DNA of 6,046 bases from the NCBI GenBank assembly GCA_013331215.1, contig DUGU01000292.1, positions 1 through 6,046 on the forward strand, read 5' to 3'. The stretch comes from Methanoregulaceae archaeon. GTDB taxonomy: Archaea > Halobacteriota > Methanomicrobia > Methanomicrobiales > Methanospirillaceae. A model generated the notes under the pieces. It was not told the DNA's origin. It searched no databases and worked only from the letters and a program-made list of their open reading frames with translations. Shown here piece by piece: positions 1 through 6,046 of this stretch. The translations under genes and the position numbers were made by a program. Within the stretch, counting starts at the first letter, position 1; every line of letters begins with the position of its first letter.

Positions 1-1
1 T

Positions 2-325
2 TACATCGCCCAGCCGCCGCTCTACCGCGTGGCGAAAGGCAAGCACGAGCGCTACGTCTACCATGACGAGGAGCTCAAGGCCGCCATCAAGGAGATCGGC
101 GAGAAGAACACCGTGATCCAGCGGTACAAGGGCCTCGGCGAGATGAACGCGGGCCAGCTCTGGTCCACCACCATGGACCCCAAGACCCGCGTGCTCAAGC
201 AGATCCGGATCGAGGACGCGATGTTCGCGAACGAGATCTTCGAGAAGCTGATGGGCGACGACGTGGCCGCGCGGAAGGACTTCATCACCAGGCATGCGAA
301 GGAGGTGAGCAACCTTGACATCTAA
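2..325 (+). CDS. gyrB: DNA gyrase subunit B, C-terminal part (5' end outside window)
   Basis: Only the last 107 residues are present. GyrB is the ATPase subunit of the A2B2 type IIA topoisomerase that introduces negative supercoils. The visible piece is the end of the TOPRIM domain and the tail that contacts GyrA. It opens with the family motif [10 protein letters not shown], continues with [10 protein letters not shown] and LWSTTMDP, and finishes with the typical ending NLDI before a TAA stop. The motif QPPLY is followed almost directly by [10 protein letters not shown], so the roughly 170-residue insert of E. coli-type GyrB is absent, as in most other bacteria and in archaea. The stop lies 11 nt inside gyrA, so the two subunits are very likely co-transcribed and translationally coupled. 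ParE could look similar over so short a stretch, but the neighbouring subunit carries a GyrA box, which favours GyrB. Confidence 0.95.
   Translation, partial: YIAQPPLYRVAKGKHERYVYHDEELKAAIKEIGEKNTVIQRYKGLGEMNAGQLWSTTMDPKTRVLKQIRIEDAMFANEIFEKLMGDDVAARKDFITRHAKEVSNLDI
301..308 (+). promoter_or_regulatory. Ribosome binding site of gyrA
   Basis: The octamer GGAGGTGA is a long match to the complement of the 16S rRNA 3' end. It sits 6 nt before the TTG at 315 and lies inside the end of gyrB. It decides the gyrA start in favour of this TTG over the first in-frame ATG at 369, which would remove 18 residues. Confidence 0.8.
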
Positions 326-2831
326 GCAGGCGCCGATCGAGCCCGTGGACCCGCGGCGGGTCATCCAGATGAATATCGAGGAGGAGATGAAGACCTCGTA
401 CATCGACTACGCGATGTCGGTCATCATCGGTCGTGCCATCCCCGACGTGCGCGACGGGCTCAAGCCCGTCCACCGCCGCACGCTCTACGCGATGTGGGAG
501 GAGGGCAACACCTCGGACAAGGCATACAAGAAGTCGGCCCGCGCCGTCGCGGCGACCATGGGTAAGTACCACCCCCACGGCGACGTCTCGATCTATGATA
601 CGCTGGTCAAGATGGCCCAGCCGTTCTCGTACCGCTCGCCCCTCGTGGACGGGCAGGGCAACTTCGGCTCCGTGGACGGGGACTCGCCGGCCGCGATGCG
701 CTACACCGAGGCCCGCCTCACCAAATACGCCGAGGCCCTGCTCACGGACCTCGAGAAGGAGACCGTCGACTTCATCCCGAACTTCGACACCTCGACCAGC
801 GAGCCCACGGTCCTCCCGTGCCGCGTCCCGAACCTGCTCGTGAACGGCTCGTCCGGGATCGCGGTGGGGATGGCCACGAACATGCCGCCCCACAACCTCA
901 AGGAGGTCGCGGAGGCGGTCAAGCTCGTGATCGACCGGCCCCACTGCACGACCGACGACCTGCTGAAGGTCCTGCCGGGCCCGGACTTTCCGACCGGCGG
1001 GATCATCATGGGCCCCGCCGGCATCCGGTCCGCGTACGAGACCGGGCACGGCAAGCTCACGGTCCGGGGCGTGGCCGAGATCGAAGACGTCGAGACGAAA
1101 GTCCCGAAGATCATCATCAGCGAGCTCCCGTTCCAGGTCAACAAGGCCCGGCTCGTCGAGCACATCGCCGAGCTCGTGAAGGAGAAGCGGATCGAGGGGA
1201 TCAGCGACCTGCGCGACGAGTCCGACAAGGACGGCATGCGGGTCGTGATCGAGCTCAGGAAGGGCGTCATTCCCAGGATCATCCTGAACCAGCTCTACAA
1301 GCACACCTCGCTCGAGTCCACGTTCGGCGTGATCAATCTTGCGATCTCCGAGGGACAGCCGAAGACGCTCGGGGTCAGGGGGCTCATCGACGAGTTCCTC
1401 CGCCACCGGGTCGAGGTCGTGCGCCGCCGCTGCGGGTTCGAACTCCGCAAGGCCCGCGACCGCCTCCACATCATCGACGGCCTCCTGGTCGCGCTCGACC
1501 GGATCGACGAGGTGATCGCGACCATCCGCGCCTCCGAATCGGCCGAGGTGGCCGGGAGAGCGCTCATCGAGAAGTTCGGGCTCTCCGAGCTCCAGGCCCA
1601 GGCTATCCTAGCCATGCAGCTCCGCCGCCTCGCTCACCTCGAGCAGGCCAAGCTCCGCGACGAGCGGCTCGAGCTCCTGAAGACGGTCGAACGGCTCGAG
1701 CTGATCCTCTCGTGCGAGGCGAACGTGCTCCGCGAGATCCGGAAGGAGGTCGTCGCGGCCGGCAAGGAGTTCGGAAACGAGCGTCGGACGCTGATCTCGG
1801 AGGAGGAGTCCGATCTCAACATCATCGATCTGATCCCGGACGTGCCCATGCTCATCTCGATCACGGCGCAGAACTACATCAAGCGCCTCCCGCTCGAGAC
1901 GTACCGCGCCCAGCACCGCGGCGGGCGCGGCGTGATCGGGATGGCGACCAAGGAGGAGGACCAGGTCGACAACATCTTCCTCGCCTCCATGCACGACTAC
2001 CTGCTCTGCTTCACCACGGACGGACGGCTTTACTGGCTCAAGGTCTACGAGATCCCCGAGGCCTCGCGCACGAGCAAGGGCAAGGCGATCGTGAATCTGC
2101 TCGATCTGAGGGACGAGCTCGTCACGGCCGTGATCCCGATGCGCGATTTCCGCGAGGACCGCTACCTGTTCTTCTCGACACGGCAGGGGCAGGTGGCCAA
2201 GATCGCGACCAGCGAATTCTCGCGCCCGCGGCAGTCGGGGATCAACGCGATCACGCTCCGCGAGGGAGACCACCTGGTCGACGTCAAGCAGACCGACGGT
2301 ACGCAGGAGCTGATCCTCTCGACTGCGAAGGGCCAGGCCCTCCGTTTCCACGAGGACGAGGTCCGAAACATGGGCCGCGGCGTCCAGGGCGTGCGCGGGA
2401 TCAGGCTGAAATACGGCGACGAGCTGGTCACGACCACGATCGTGGAGAAGGAGCACCTCCTGACGATAACGGCCCAGGGCGCGGGCAAGCGGACCGACTT
2501 CGACGAGTTCCGCGGGCACGGGCGTGGCACCATGGGTGTCAGGAACATCCTGGCCGGCCCCGGCAACCCCGTCGTCGCGACGCGGGCCGTCTCGAAGGAC
2601 GAGGAGGTGGTGCTGATCACGGCGCTCGGCAACGTGATCCGGATCCGGGCCGCCGACATCTCGATCCAGAAGCGGTCGACGCGCGGCGTCCGGATGATCC
2701 GGCTCGAGGAGGAGGACCGCGTGGTCGGGTTCGCCTGCCTGGCGAACGGGCTCTGCGAGATCGAGGCCGTCGACGAGGAGCCGGGCGAACCCGTCCAGCG
2801 TTCCCTCGACGACGGTATCTCCATCCAGTAA
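315..2831 (+). CDS. gyrA: DNA gyrase subunit A
   Basis: This is the complete 838-residue breakage-reunion subunit of gyrase. It cuts and rejoins both DNA strands through a tyrosine adduct and wraps DNA so that GyrB-driven strand passage makes negative supercoils. In order: the winged-helix/tower core begins near residue 28 with [20 protein letters not shown] and DGLKPVHRR. Next come KYHPHGD (84-90) and the active-site motif [10 protein letters not shown] with catalytic Tyr130 preceded by Arg129. The coiled-coil and C-gate region lies around 423-470 ([17 protein letters not shown]). A six-bladed C-terminal domain spans about 505-815. The GyrA box reads QHRGGRG (533-539), close to the canonical Q(R/K)RGGRG, which supports gyrase over topoisomerase IV. 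The tail after the last blade is short and acidic. The TTG start is chosen for its strong ribosome binding site and its overlap with gyrB. Val91 stands at the position of E. coli Ser83, while Asp95 matches Asp87. Confidence 0.97.
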   Translation: MTSKQAPIEPVDPRRVIQMNIEEEMKTSYIDYAMSVIIGRAIPDVRDGLKPVHRRTLYAMWEEGNTSDKAYKKSARAVAATMGKYHPHGDVSIYDTLVKMAQPFSYRSPLVDGQGNFGSVDGDSPAAMRYTEARLTKYAEALLTDLEKETVDFIPNFDTSTSEPTVLPCRVPNLLVNGSSGIAVGMATNMPPHNLKEVAEAVKLVIDRPHCTTDDLLKVLPGPDFPTGGIIMGPAGIRSAYETGHGKLTVRGVAEIEDVETKVPKIIISELPFQVNKARLVEHIAELVKEKRIEGISDLRDESDKDGMRVVIELRKGVIPRIILNQLYKHTSLESTFGVINLAISEGQPKTLGVRGLIDEFLRHRVEVVRRRCGFELRKARDRLHIIDGLLVALDRIDEVIATIRASESAEVAGRALIEKFGLSELQAQAILAMQLRRLAHLEQAKLRDERLELLKTVERLELILSCEANVLREIRKEVVAAGKEFGNERRTLISEEESDLNIIDLIPDVPMLISITAQNYIKRLPLETYRAQHRGGRGVIGMATKEEDQVDNIFLASMHDYLLCFTTDGRLYWLKVYEIPEASRTSKGKAIVNLLDLRDELVTAVIPMRDFREDRYLFFSTRQGQVAKIATSEFSRPRQSGINAITLREGDHLVDVKQTDGTQELILSTAKGQALRFHEDEVRNMGRGVQGVRGIRLKYGDELVTTTIVEKEHLLTITAQGAGKRTDFDEFRGHGRGTMGVRNILAGPGNPVVATRAVSKDEEVVLITALGNVIRIRAADISIQKRSTRGVRMIRLEEEDRVVGFACLANGLCEIEAVDEEPGEPVQRSLDDGISIQ

Positions 2832-2841
2832 CCTCCTTCAC

Positions 2842-2846
2842 TTTTT
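2842..2846 (+). terminator. Possible T-run terminator after gyrA
   Basis: A run of five T in an otherwise GC-rich strand lies 10 nt after the gyrA stop (CACTTTTTCTC). Archaeal RNA polymerase can terminate at short oligo-T stretches without a hairpin. I see no convincing stem upstream, so a bacterial intrinsic terminator is unlikely. The run is short and the call is weak; gyrA and the next gene could equally share a transcript. Confidence 0.25.
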
Positions 2847-2871
2847 CTCAGTCCGAAGCGACGGGCACCGC

Positions 2872-2878
2872 GGTGATC
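2872..2878 (+). promoter_or_regulatory. Ribosome binding site pointing to ATG 2887
   Basis: GGTGATC is an exact match to part of the 16S 3'-end complement and stands 8 nt before the ATG at 2887. It is the only good site near the 5' end of the membrane gene; the GTG at 3012, where the long open frame formally begins, has none. It therefore argues that translation starts at 2887 and that the frame shifts by one base shortly after. Confidence 0.6.
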
Positions 2879-2886
2879 GGAAGCGT

Positions 2887-3011
2887 ATGTTTTTATATCC
2901 TTTGCCATTACCCTTGTATCTACGGCGCTCTCCGTCCTCTCGTCACTGGCACCCGATCCGTCCTGGGTCTGGATCGCGCCGGCCCTCCTCGTCGCCCCGG
3001 TACTCGGACTG
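2887..3011 (+). other. Likely 5' coding segment of the membrane protein gene, out of frame with its ATG
   Basis: In the frame of the membrane protein, bases 2892-3011 read as two good hydrophobic helices: ISFAITLVSTALSVLSSL, then after a short loop WVWIAPALLVAPVLGLV, which leads straight into the body of the gene. That frame has no ATG, GTG or TTG between an in-frame TGA at 2874 and the GTG at 3012. The ATG at 2887, which has the ribosome binding site, is one base off and soon gives a Pro/Arg/Ser-rich sequence that is clearly not coding. One extra T in the run at 2890-2894 would give MFFISFAIT and join the two. A CTG start at 2946 is a weaker alternative. Confidence 0.6.
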
Positions 3012-4307
3012 GTGCTCGAGCGGAGCGCAATCGGGCGCTGGTACCGGTTTGTGCCGGTGCTGCTCGCCCTCGGGCTCTCGCTCCTGCTCTATGTGGTCCC
3101 GCCCGTCGGGCACGAGGGGCCCGGCATGCTTATCCTCGCCCTGATCGCGGGACTCGCCGTCCTGGTGCCGATGCCCGCCTTCGCATACGCCCTCGACCAT
3201 ATGTCCCGGGCAGCGGCTGCGTTCATCGCGTCCGTGGTCTCGTTCGCCATCCTCTTCCTCCTCGTCCCGAGCCCGCTGACAGGACTCGGTCGCCTCGTTG
3301 CGTCCGTGCTCGGGCTGGAGGGGCCGGCCGTGTGGCCCGTCGCGGGCGTGGCGCTTCTGCTGTACGGGCTGCTGACGGCGGGGATGGGCTACGCCTTCGC
3401 CCTCTTCATCGACGAGGTCTCGGACCGGATGTCGTCGCTCTTCTCGGGGCTGATCTTCGGCGCCCTCCTGCTCCTCGGCGGGCTGGGCGTCGGCGAGGCC
3501 GTGGCCGGCGGGCTACTCGCGTTCGCCGTGCTCCAGTTCATCCGGATGCCGCCCGAGAAGGGGCTCCACATGCTCGTCCTCTTCCCGGTGGTCGCGGGCG
3601 CGCTCGCCGTCACGGCGTTCGCGCAGGCACACCCGGAGGTCGTCGGGTCCGAGAGCTTCGTGCTCCCCCTGCTCGTCCCGGCCGTCGCCGTGATCACGCC
3701 GTTCATCATGCTCGAGGCGCAGGTGCTGACCTGGCGCGAGGGGATCGGGGTCGTACTCGCCGCGCTCGTGGCCCTCCCCGTGGTCTCGCTGGTCATGACG
3801 CGCAGCCCGACCATCGCCGGGCTCAACATCTTCGGCCCGACCTATGCCGCCCCGATCGCCTTCGAGCCGGCCCTGCTGAAATGGCTCATCCTCTACGGGG
3901 AGGTGCTCTTGATCGCACTTGCCTTCTACCTGATCGTGGTGATGGGCTTCTCCGCGCTCCGCAGGGCAAAGGTGCGGAGGCCTGAGGGGCCCAGTCGGGC
4001 GCTATTCCTTCACCCCGCCCCAGGTCTTCACGGCCTTGATCAGGACGTCGGGCCGCTCCTCCTTCACCTCGACCGTCCCCCCGTAGACCGCGCCCGTGTC
4101 CCCGTCGATCGAGATCACGTCGCCCTCGCGGAACTCGGCCCCGCCGATCTCGCACCGGTGACGCCCCAGGTCGATGACGAGCGCGTTGCAGTTGACCACG
4201 CAGACCTTGCCGAGCTGCCGCGCGACCACGGCCGCGTGCGACGTCCGGCCGCCGCGCGAGACGAGGAGTCCGGCAGCGGCCCGGATCCCTTCGATATCGT
4301 CCGGTGA
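3012..4307 (+). CDS. Multi-pass integral membrane protein of unknown function (frame disturbed at both ends)
   Basis: I do not recognise this family. The coordinates are those of the uninterrupted frame from GTG 3012 to its stop, but the biologically plausible product runs from about 2887 to about 3985, some 366 residues. Numbered from the GTG, hydrophobic stretches lie near 12-30, 38-59, 66-86, 107-133, 141-177 (probably two helices), 186-204, 215-234, 243-262 and 291-312. With the two upstream helices this makes about 10-12 membrane segments. Loops are short and there is no soluble domain, binding motif or signal peptide. A conserved-looking loop IDEVSDRM (133-140) and an acidic helix entry MLEAQVLTWREG (233-244) are the few charged elements. 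After ALRRAK (315-320) the sequence turns Arg/Pro/Asp-rich; it is antisense to the PPDK-like gene and is probably not real protein. It lies downstream of gyrA but shows no functional link to gyrase. Confidence 0.6.
   Translation: MLERSAIGRWYRFVPVLLALGLSLLLYVVPPVGHEGPGMLILALIAGLAVLVPMPAFAYALDHMSRAAAAFIASVVSFAILFLLVPSPLTGLGRLVASVLGLEGPAVWPVAGVALLLYGLLTAGMGYAFALFIDEVSDRMSSLFSGLIFGALLLLGGLGVGEAVAGGLLAFAVLQFIRMPPEKGLHMLVLFPVVAGALAVTAFAQAHPEVVGSESFVLPLLVPAVAVITPFIMLEAQVLTWREGIGVVLAALVALPVVSLVMTRSPTIAGLNIFGPTYAAPIAFEPALLKWLILYGEVLLIALAFYLIVVMGFSALRRAKVRRPEGPSRALFLHPAPGLHGLDQDVGPLLLHLDRPPVDRARVPVDRDHVALAELGPADLAPVTPQVDDERVAVDHADLAELPRDHGRVRRPAAARDEESGSGPDPFDIVR
3961..3985 (+). other. Probable frame break and original stop of the membrane protein gene
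   Basis: The membrane protein's last helix is followed by the basic anchor ALRRAK. In the neighbouring frame the same bases read AKGAEA followed by TGA at 3983-3985. One extra A in the run at 3968-3970 would make the protein end ALRRAKGAEA at that TGA. This would leave 16 nt before the end of the convergent gene, instead of a roughly 300-nt antisense overlap. This is the second single-base shortfall in a short homopolymer in the same gene. Confidence 0.5.
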
Positions 4308-5588
4308 CGCCGTCGGCCGGACCAGGATCACGGGGGTCTCGAGTGCGTCCTGCTCCGCCCTCTCGGCCGAGAATGCGATCATGCCCGAGGCGACCCCGCC
4401 CGAGGCCGGTGTCCCGTTGGCGATCGGCTCGGCGGCGGTCGCGACCCGTCGGACCCGGATCGCCTCAATATCGAGGCCGGCGAGCTGTTGTCCAGCCTCG
4501 ATCTCGTCGAGTACCCCCTCGTCGACCAGGTCCACGGCGATGCGTAGGGTGGCGAGCGGCGTTCGCTTTCCGTCGCGGCTCTGTAGGATGAAGAGCTCGC
4601 CGGCCTGGATCGTGAACTCGATATCCTGCATATCCCGATAATGCCTCTCGAGTAAGATTCCGATCGTCCGGAGCGAGGCGGACTGCGCGGGGAGCACGCG
4701 GGCGAAGTTCACCTGGTCGAGCCCGGTCTGCTCGCCCGATACGACCTCTTCTCCCTGGGCGCCGAACCTGAAATCGAGGGTCAACTCGGACTCCCCGCTC
4801 CAGGGGTTCCGGGTGAACGCGACCCCCGCGCCCGATGCCGCGTCGAGGTTGCCGAAGACCATCGCCTGGACCGTGACGGCCGTCCCCCGGGCGTCATCGG
4901 CGAGCTGAAGTCTCCGGAAGGCCTCGGCCCTCGGGCTCCGCCACGACCTGAGCACGGCCTCGGTGCAGGCAAGGAGCTGGGTCGGGACATTCGCAGGAAA
5001 CGGTGTCCCCGCGTCCGCGAAGAGACGCTCGTACTGGAATGCGAGGTCCCGGAGACTCGTCGTGTCGAGCTCGGCCTCGTCGGGAACCCCCTCGCGGTCC
5101 ATGGCCTCGCGGAGGAGCACGCGGTACCGTGCCGGGTCGTGGGCGTAGACGACGTCGCCGAACTGCGCGAGGAACCGGCGGTAGCAGTCCCAGGCGAAAC
5201 GGGGGTTTCCGGTCCGGGAGAGGAGGCCCCGGACCGCGTCCCGGTTCAGGCCGACGTTCAATACGGTCTCCATGATCCCCGGCATCGAGATCGCCGCGCC
5301 GGACCGGACCGAGACGAGGAGGGGCCGGCGGGGGCTGCCGAATATCTGGCCCGTCGCCTCTTCGAGCCCGGCGATCCCCTCGCGGAGAAGCTCCGTGATA
5401 TCGTCGGGCAGGCGCCCGCCGTTCGCGAAGTACTCCTCGCAGACCTCGACCGAGAGGGCGAATCCGGGCGGCACGGGCACGCCGAGCCCCGACATCTCGA
5501 CCAGGGTCGCCGCCTTGTTTCCGAACCGCTCGCGAGAGACCTCGCCCGTCGACCGGTTCGGTCCAAAGACCGTAAGTTTCGGGTTCAT
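4002..5588 (-). CDS. PPDK-like protein: ATP-grasp plus phosphohistidine domains, no PEP/pyruvate barrel
   Basis: A 528-residue cytosolic protein that matches the first part of pyruvate, phosphate dikinase (usually about 870-900 aa). The ATP-grasp domain (about 1-350) has GNKAATLVEM with Lys25, VPVPPGF (37-43), SVRSGA with Arg95, SMPGIMETVLNVGLN, AWDCYRRFLAQFGD, VQAMVFGN, GVAFTRNP, and DIEFTIQAGELFILQSR with Glu324 and Gln336. These correspond to known nucleotide-binding residues of the Clostridium symbiosum enzyme. The swivelling domain (about 385-505) carries VRPTASPDDI and GGRTSHAAVVARQLG with phosphoryl-carrying His451; Thr449 sits where plant PPDK is regulated. The protein ends with TAG about 20 residues after this domain, so the PEP/pyruvate barrel is missing. 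It could phosphorylate its own histidine from ATP, but the acceptor is unknown. The ATG at 5588 has GAGGAGG 7 nt upstream and overlaps the DUF47 stop as ATGA. Longer in-frame extension to 5963 is shadow sequence. Alternatives are half of a split PPDK or a distinct phosphotransferase. Confidence 0.88.
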   Translation of the reverse strand: MNPKLTVFGPNRSTGEVSRERFGNKAATLVEMSGLGVPVPPGFALSVEVCEEYFANGGRLPDDITELLREGIAGLEEATGQIFGSPRRPLLVSVRSGAAISMPGIMETVLNVGLNRDAVRGLLSRTGNPRFAWDCYRRFLAQFGDVVYAHDPARYRVLLREAMDREGVPDEAELDTTSLRDLAFQYERLFADAGTPFPANVPTQLLACTEAVLRSWRSPRAEAFRRLQLADDARGTAVTVQAMVFGNLDAASGAGVAFTRNPWSGESELTLDFRFGAQGEEVVSGEQTGLDQVNFARVLPAQSASLRTIGILLERHYRDMQDIEFTIQAGELFILQSRDGKRTPLATLRIAVDLVDEGVLDEIEAGQQLAGLDIEAIRVRRVATAAEPIANGTPASGGVASGMIAFSAERAEQDALETPVILVRPTASPDDIEGIRAAAGLLVSRGGRTSHAAVVARQLGKVCVVNCNALVIDLGRHRCEIGGAEFREGDVISIDGDTGAVYGGTVEVKEERPDVLIKAVKTWGGVKE

Positions 5589-6046
5589 CGCCCCGCCTCC
5601 TCGAGGATGTTGTCGTGGAGGATAAAGACCGCCTTCATTAGGGCATTGGTCGACTCCTCGATCGTCCTTGTGAGCTCGGCGTACGTCCGGATGGCGCGAT
5701 AGTCGGGGCATTCGGTCAGGATCAGGCGCTCGACCCGCCTTCGGGCCTCGTCGCAGTCCTGCTCGATCGTGATCACGCGGTTTGCGGCGGCGAGAAAGTC
5801 CTGCATCTCGTCCCGCGTCGAACCGCCCCGGGTGTACTGCGCCGCCGTCAGCGTCCGGATGAACTCGCGCACGGCGGCGATAGCGAAGCCGCTCAGTTCC
5901 TCGAGGCCATCCAGGATCACCTCGGACCGCCCCTCTTCCATGATCAGGGTCGAGAAGAAACATCCCTCCTCGAGGTAGTCGATCGCATCGTCCTGTGCCA
6001 CGATCAGGTCGAAGAAGAACCCGACCTCCTCCGTGCGGCGGGAGAG
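5585..6046 (-). CDS. DUF47/UPF0111 PhoU-like protein, 5' end outside window
   Basis: The visible 153 residues run in from the right edge and end at TGA 5587-5585. The GTG at 6001 is not the start: the frame stays open to the edge and upstream residues (RRTEEVGFFFDLIVAQDDAI) fit the family. The sequence is all-helical with regularly spaced acidic residues, including IEQDCDEARRRVERL and ELTRTIEESTNALMKAVFILHDNILEE, which resemble the Glu/Asp-rich metal-binding helices of the PhoU-related DUF47 family (PF01865/COG1392, usually about 210-220 aa). About 60-70 N-terminal residues would then be missing. Family members commonly neighbour a Pit-type phosphate permease and are thought to modulate phosphate uptake. 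Here the downstream partner, joined by a 4-nt ATGA overlap, is a PPDK-like phosphohistidine enzyme. Family assignment rests on motif impression and is moderately sure; a related PhoU-like helical protein is the alternative. Confidence 0.72.
   Translation of the reverse strand, partial: LSRRTEEVGFFFDLIVAQDDAIDYLEEGCFFSTLIMEEGRSEVILDGLEELSGFAIAAVREFIRTLTAAQYTRGGSTRDEMQDFLAAANRVITIEQDCDEARRRVERLILTECPDYRAIRTYAELTRTIEESTNALMKAVFILHDNILEEAGR
5596..5602 (-). promoter_or_regulatory. Ribosome binding site of the PPDK-like gene
   Basis: On the minus strand GAGGAGG lies 7 nt before the ATG at 5588-5586, within the last codons of the DUF47 gene. It fixes the start at this ATG and rules out the long upstream extension of the same frame. 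Confidence 0.75.

Noticed and set aside
285..1469. A 394-codon open frame antisense to gyrA
   Set aside because: Low-complexity Asp/Leu/Val/Arg-rich antisense translation with no motif and no ribosome binding site that I could support; typical of GC-rich DNA.
1608..2519. A 303-codon open frame antisense to gyrA
   Set aside because: Same antisense composition bias as other shadows; nothing recognisable.
818..3985. A 1055-codon open frame on the + strand spanning gyrA and the membrane gene
   Set aside because: It is a frame shadow of GC-rich gyrA: dominated by Arg, Pro, Gly and Ala, with no domain, and GyrA is unmistakable in the other frame. Only its last codons (AKGAEA, TGA) may belong to the membrane gene.
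3986..4001. Possible bidirectional terminator between the convergent genes
   Set aside because: Only 16 nt with a GGGCCC palindrome; no stem with a T run on either strand.
5589..5963. Upstream in-frame extension of the PPDK-like protein by 125 residues
   Set aside because: It overlaps the DUF47 coding sequence, has Arg/Gly-rich shadow composition, and the family-typical N-terminus and ribosome binding site begin at the ATG at 5588.
5999..6001. GTG as start of the DUF47 protein
   Set aside because: The frame remains open to the window edge with family-like sequence, and the protein would be far shorter than the family.

Overview
This is a GC-rich window, roughly two thirds G+C by eye. It holds five protein-coding loci and no RNA gene, insertion sequence, CRISPR array or long repeat that I can see. 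Ribosome binding sites are strong matches to the 16S 3' end (GGAGGTGA, GGTGATC, GAGGAGG). A TTG start and very tight gene packing are also visible. The gene set (a gyrB-gyrA pair without the long proteobacterial GyrB insert, a UPF0111/DUF47 PhoU-like gene, and a short PPDK-like protein) fits a euryarchaeon, possibly a high-GC methanogen of the Methanomicrobia. That placement is inference only; a bacterium is not excluded. The proteins are not acidic enough for an extreme halophile.

Left part (+ strand, 1-2831): the last 107 codons of gyrB enter from the left edge and overlap by 11 nt the TTG start of a complete gyrA (838 aa). Together they encode DNA gyrase. GyrA keeps the catalytic tyrosine, a near-canonical GyrA box and all six blades of the DNA-wrapping domain, but carries Val where E. 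coli GyrA has the quinolone-contacting Ser83.

Middle part (+ strand, 2832 to about 3985): 55 nt after gyrA comes a gene for a hydrophobic protein with about 10-12 membrane segments and no recognised function. Its reading frame looks broken at both ends. The natural ATG at 2887, with a good ribosome binding site, is one base out of frame with the body of the gene. At the 3' end the frame misses a nearby TGA (3983-3985) and runs about 300 nt antisense into the next gene. Each break would be repaired by one extra base in a short T or A run, so assembly or sequencing errors are as likely as real mutation.

Right part (- strand, 4002-6046): a two-gene unit is transcribed leftwards, converging on the membrane gene. 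A PhoU-like DUF47 gene, cut by the right edge, overlaps by 4 nt (ATGA) a gene for a 528-aa protein. That protein has the ATP-grasp and phosphohistidine domains of pyruvate, phosphate dikinase but stops where the PEP/pyruvate barrel should begin. The coupling of a PhoU-like protein to a phosphohistidine enzyme with no visible acceptor domain is the most interesting biology in the window.
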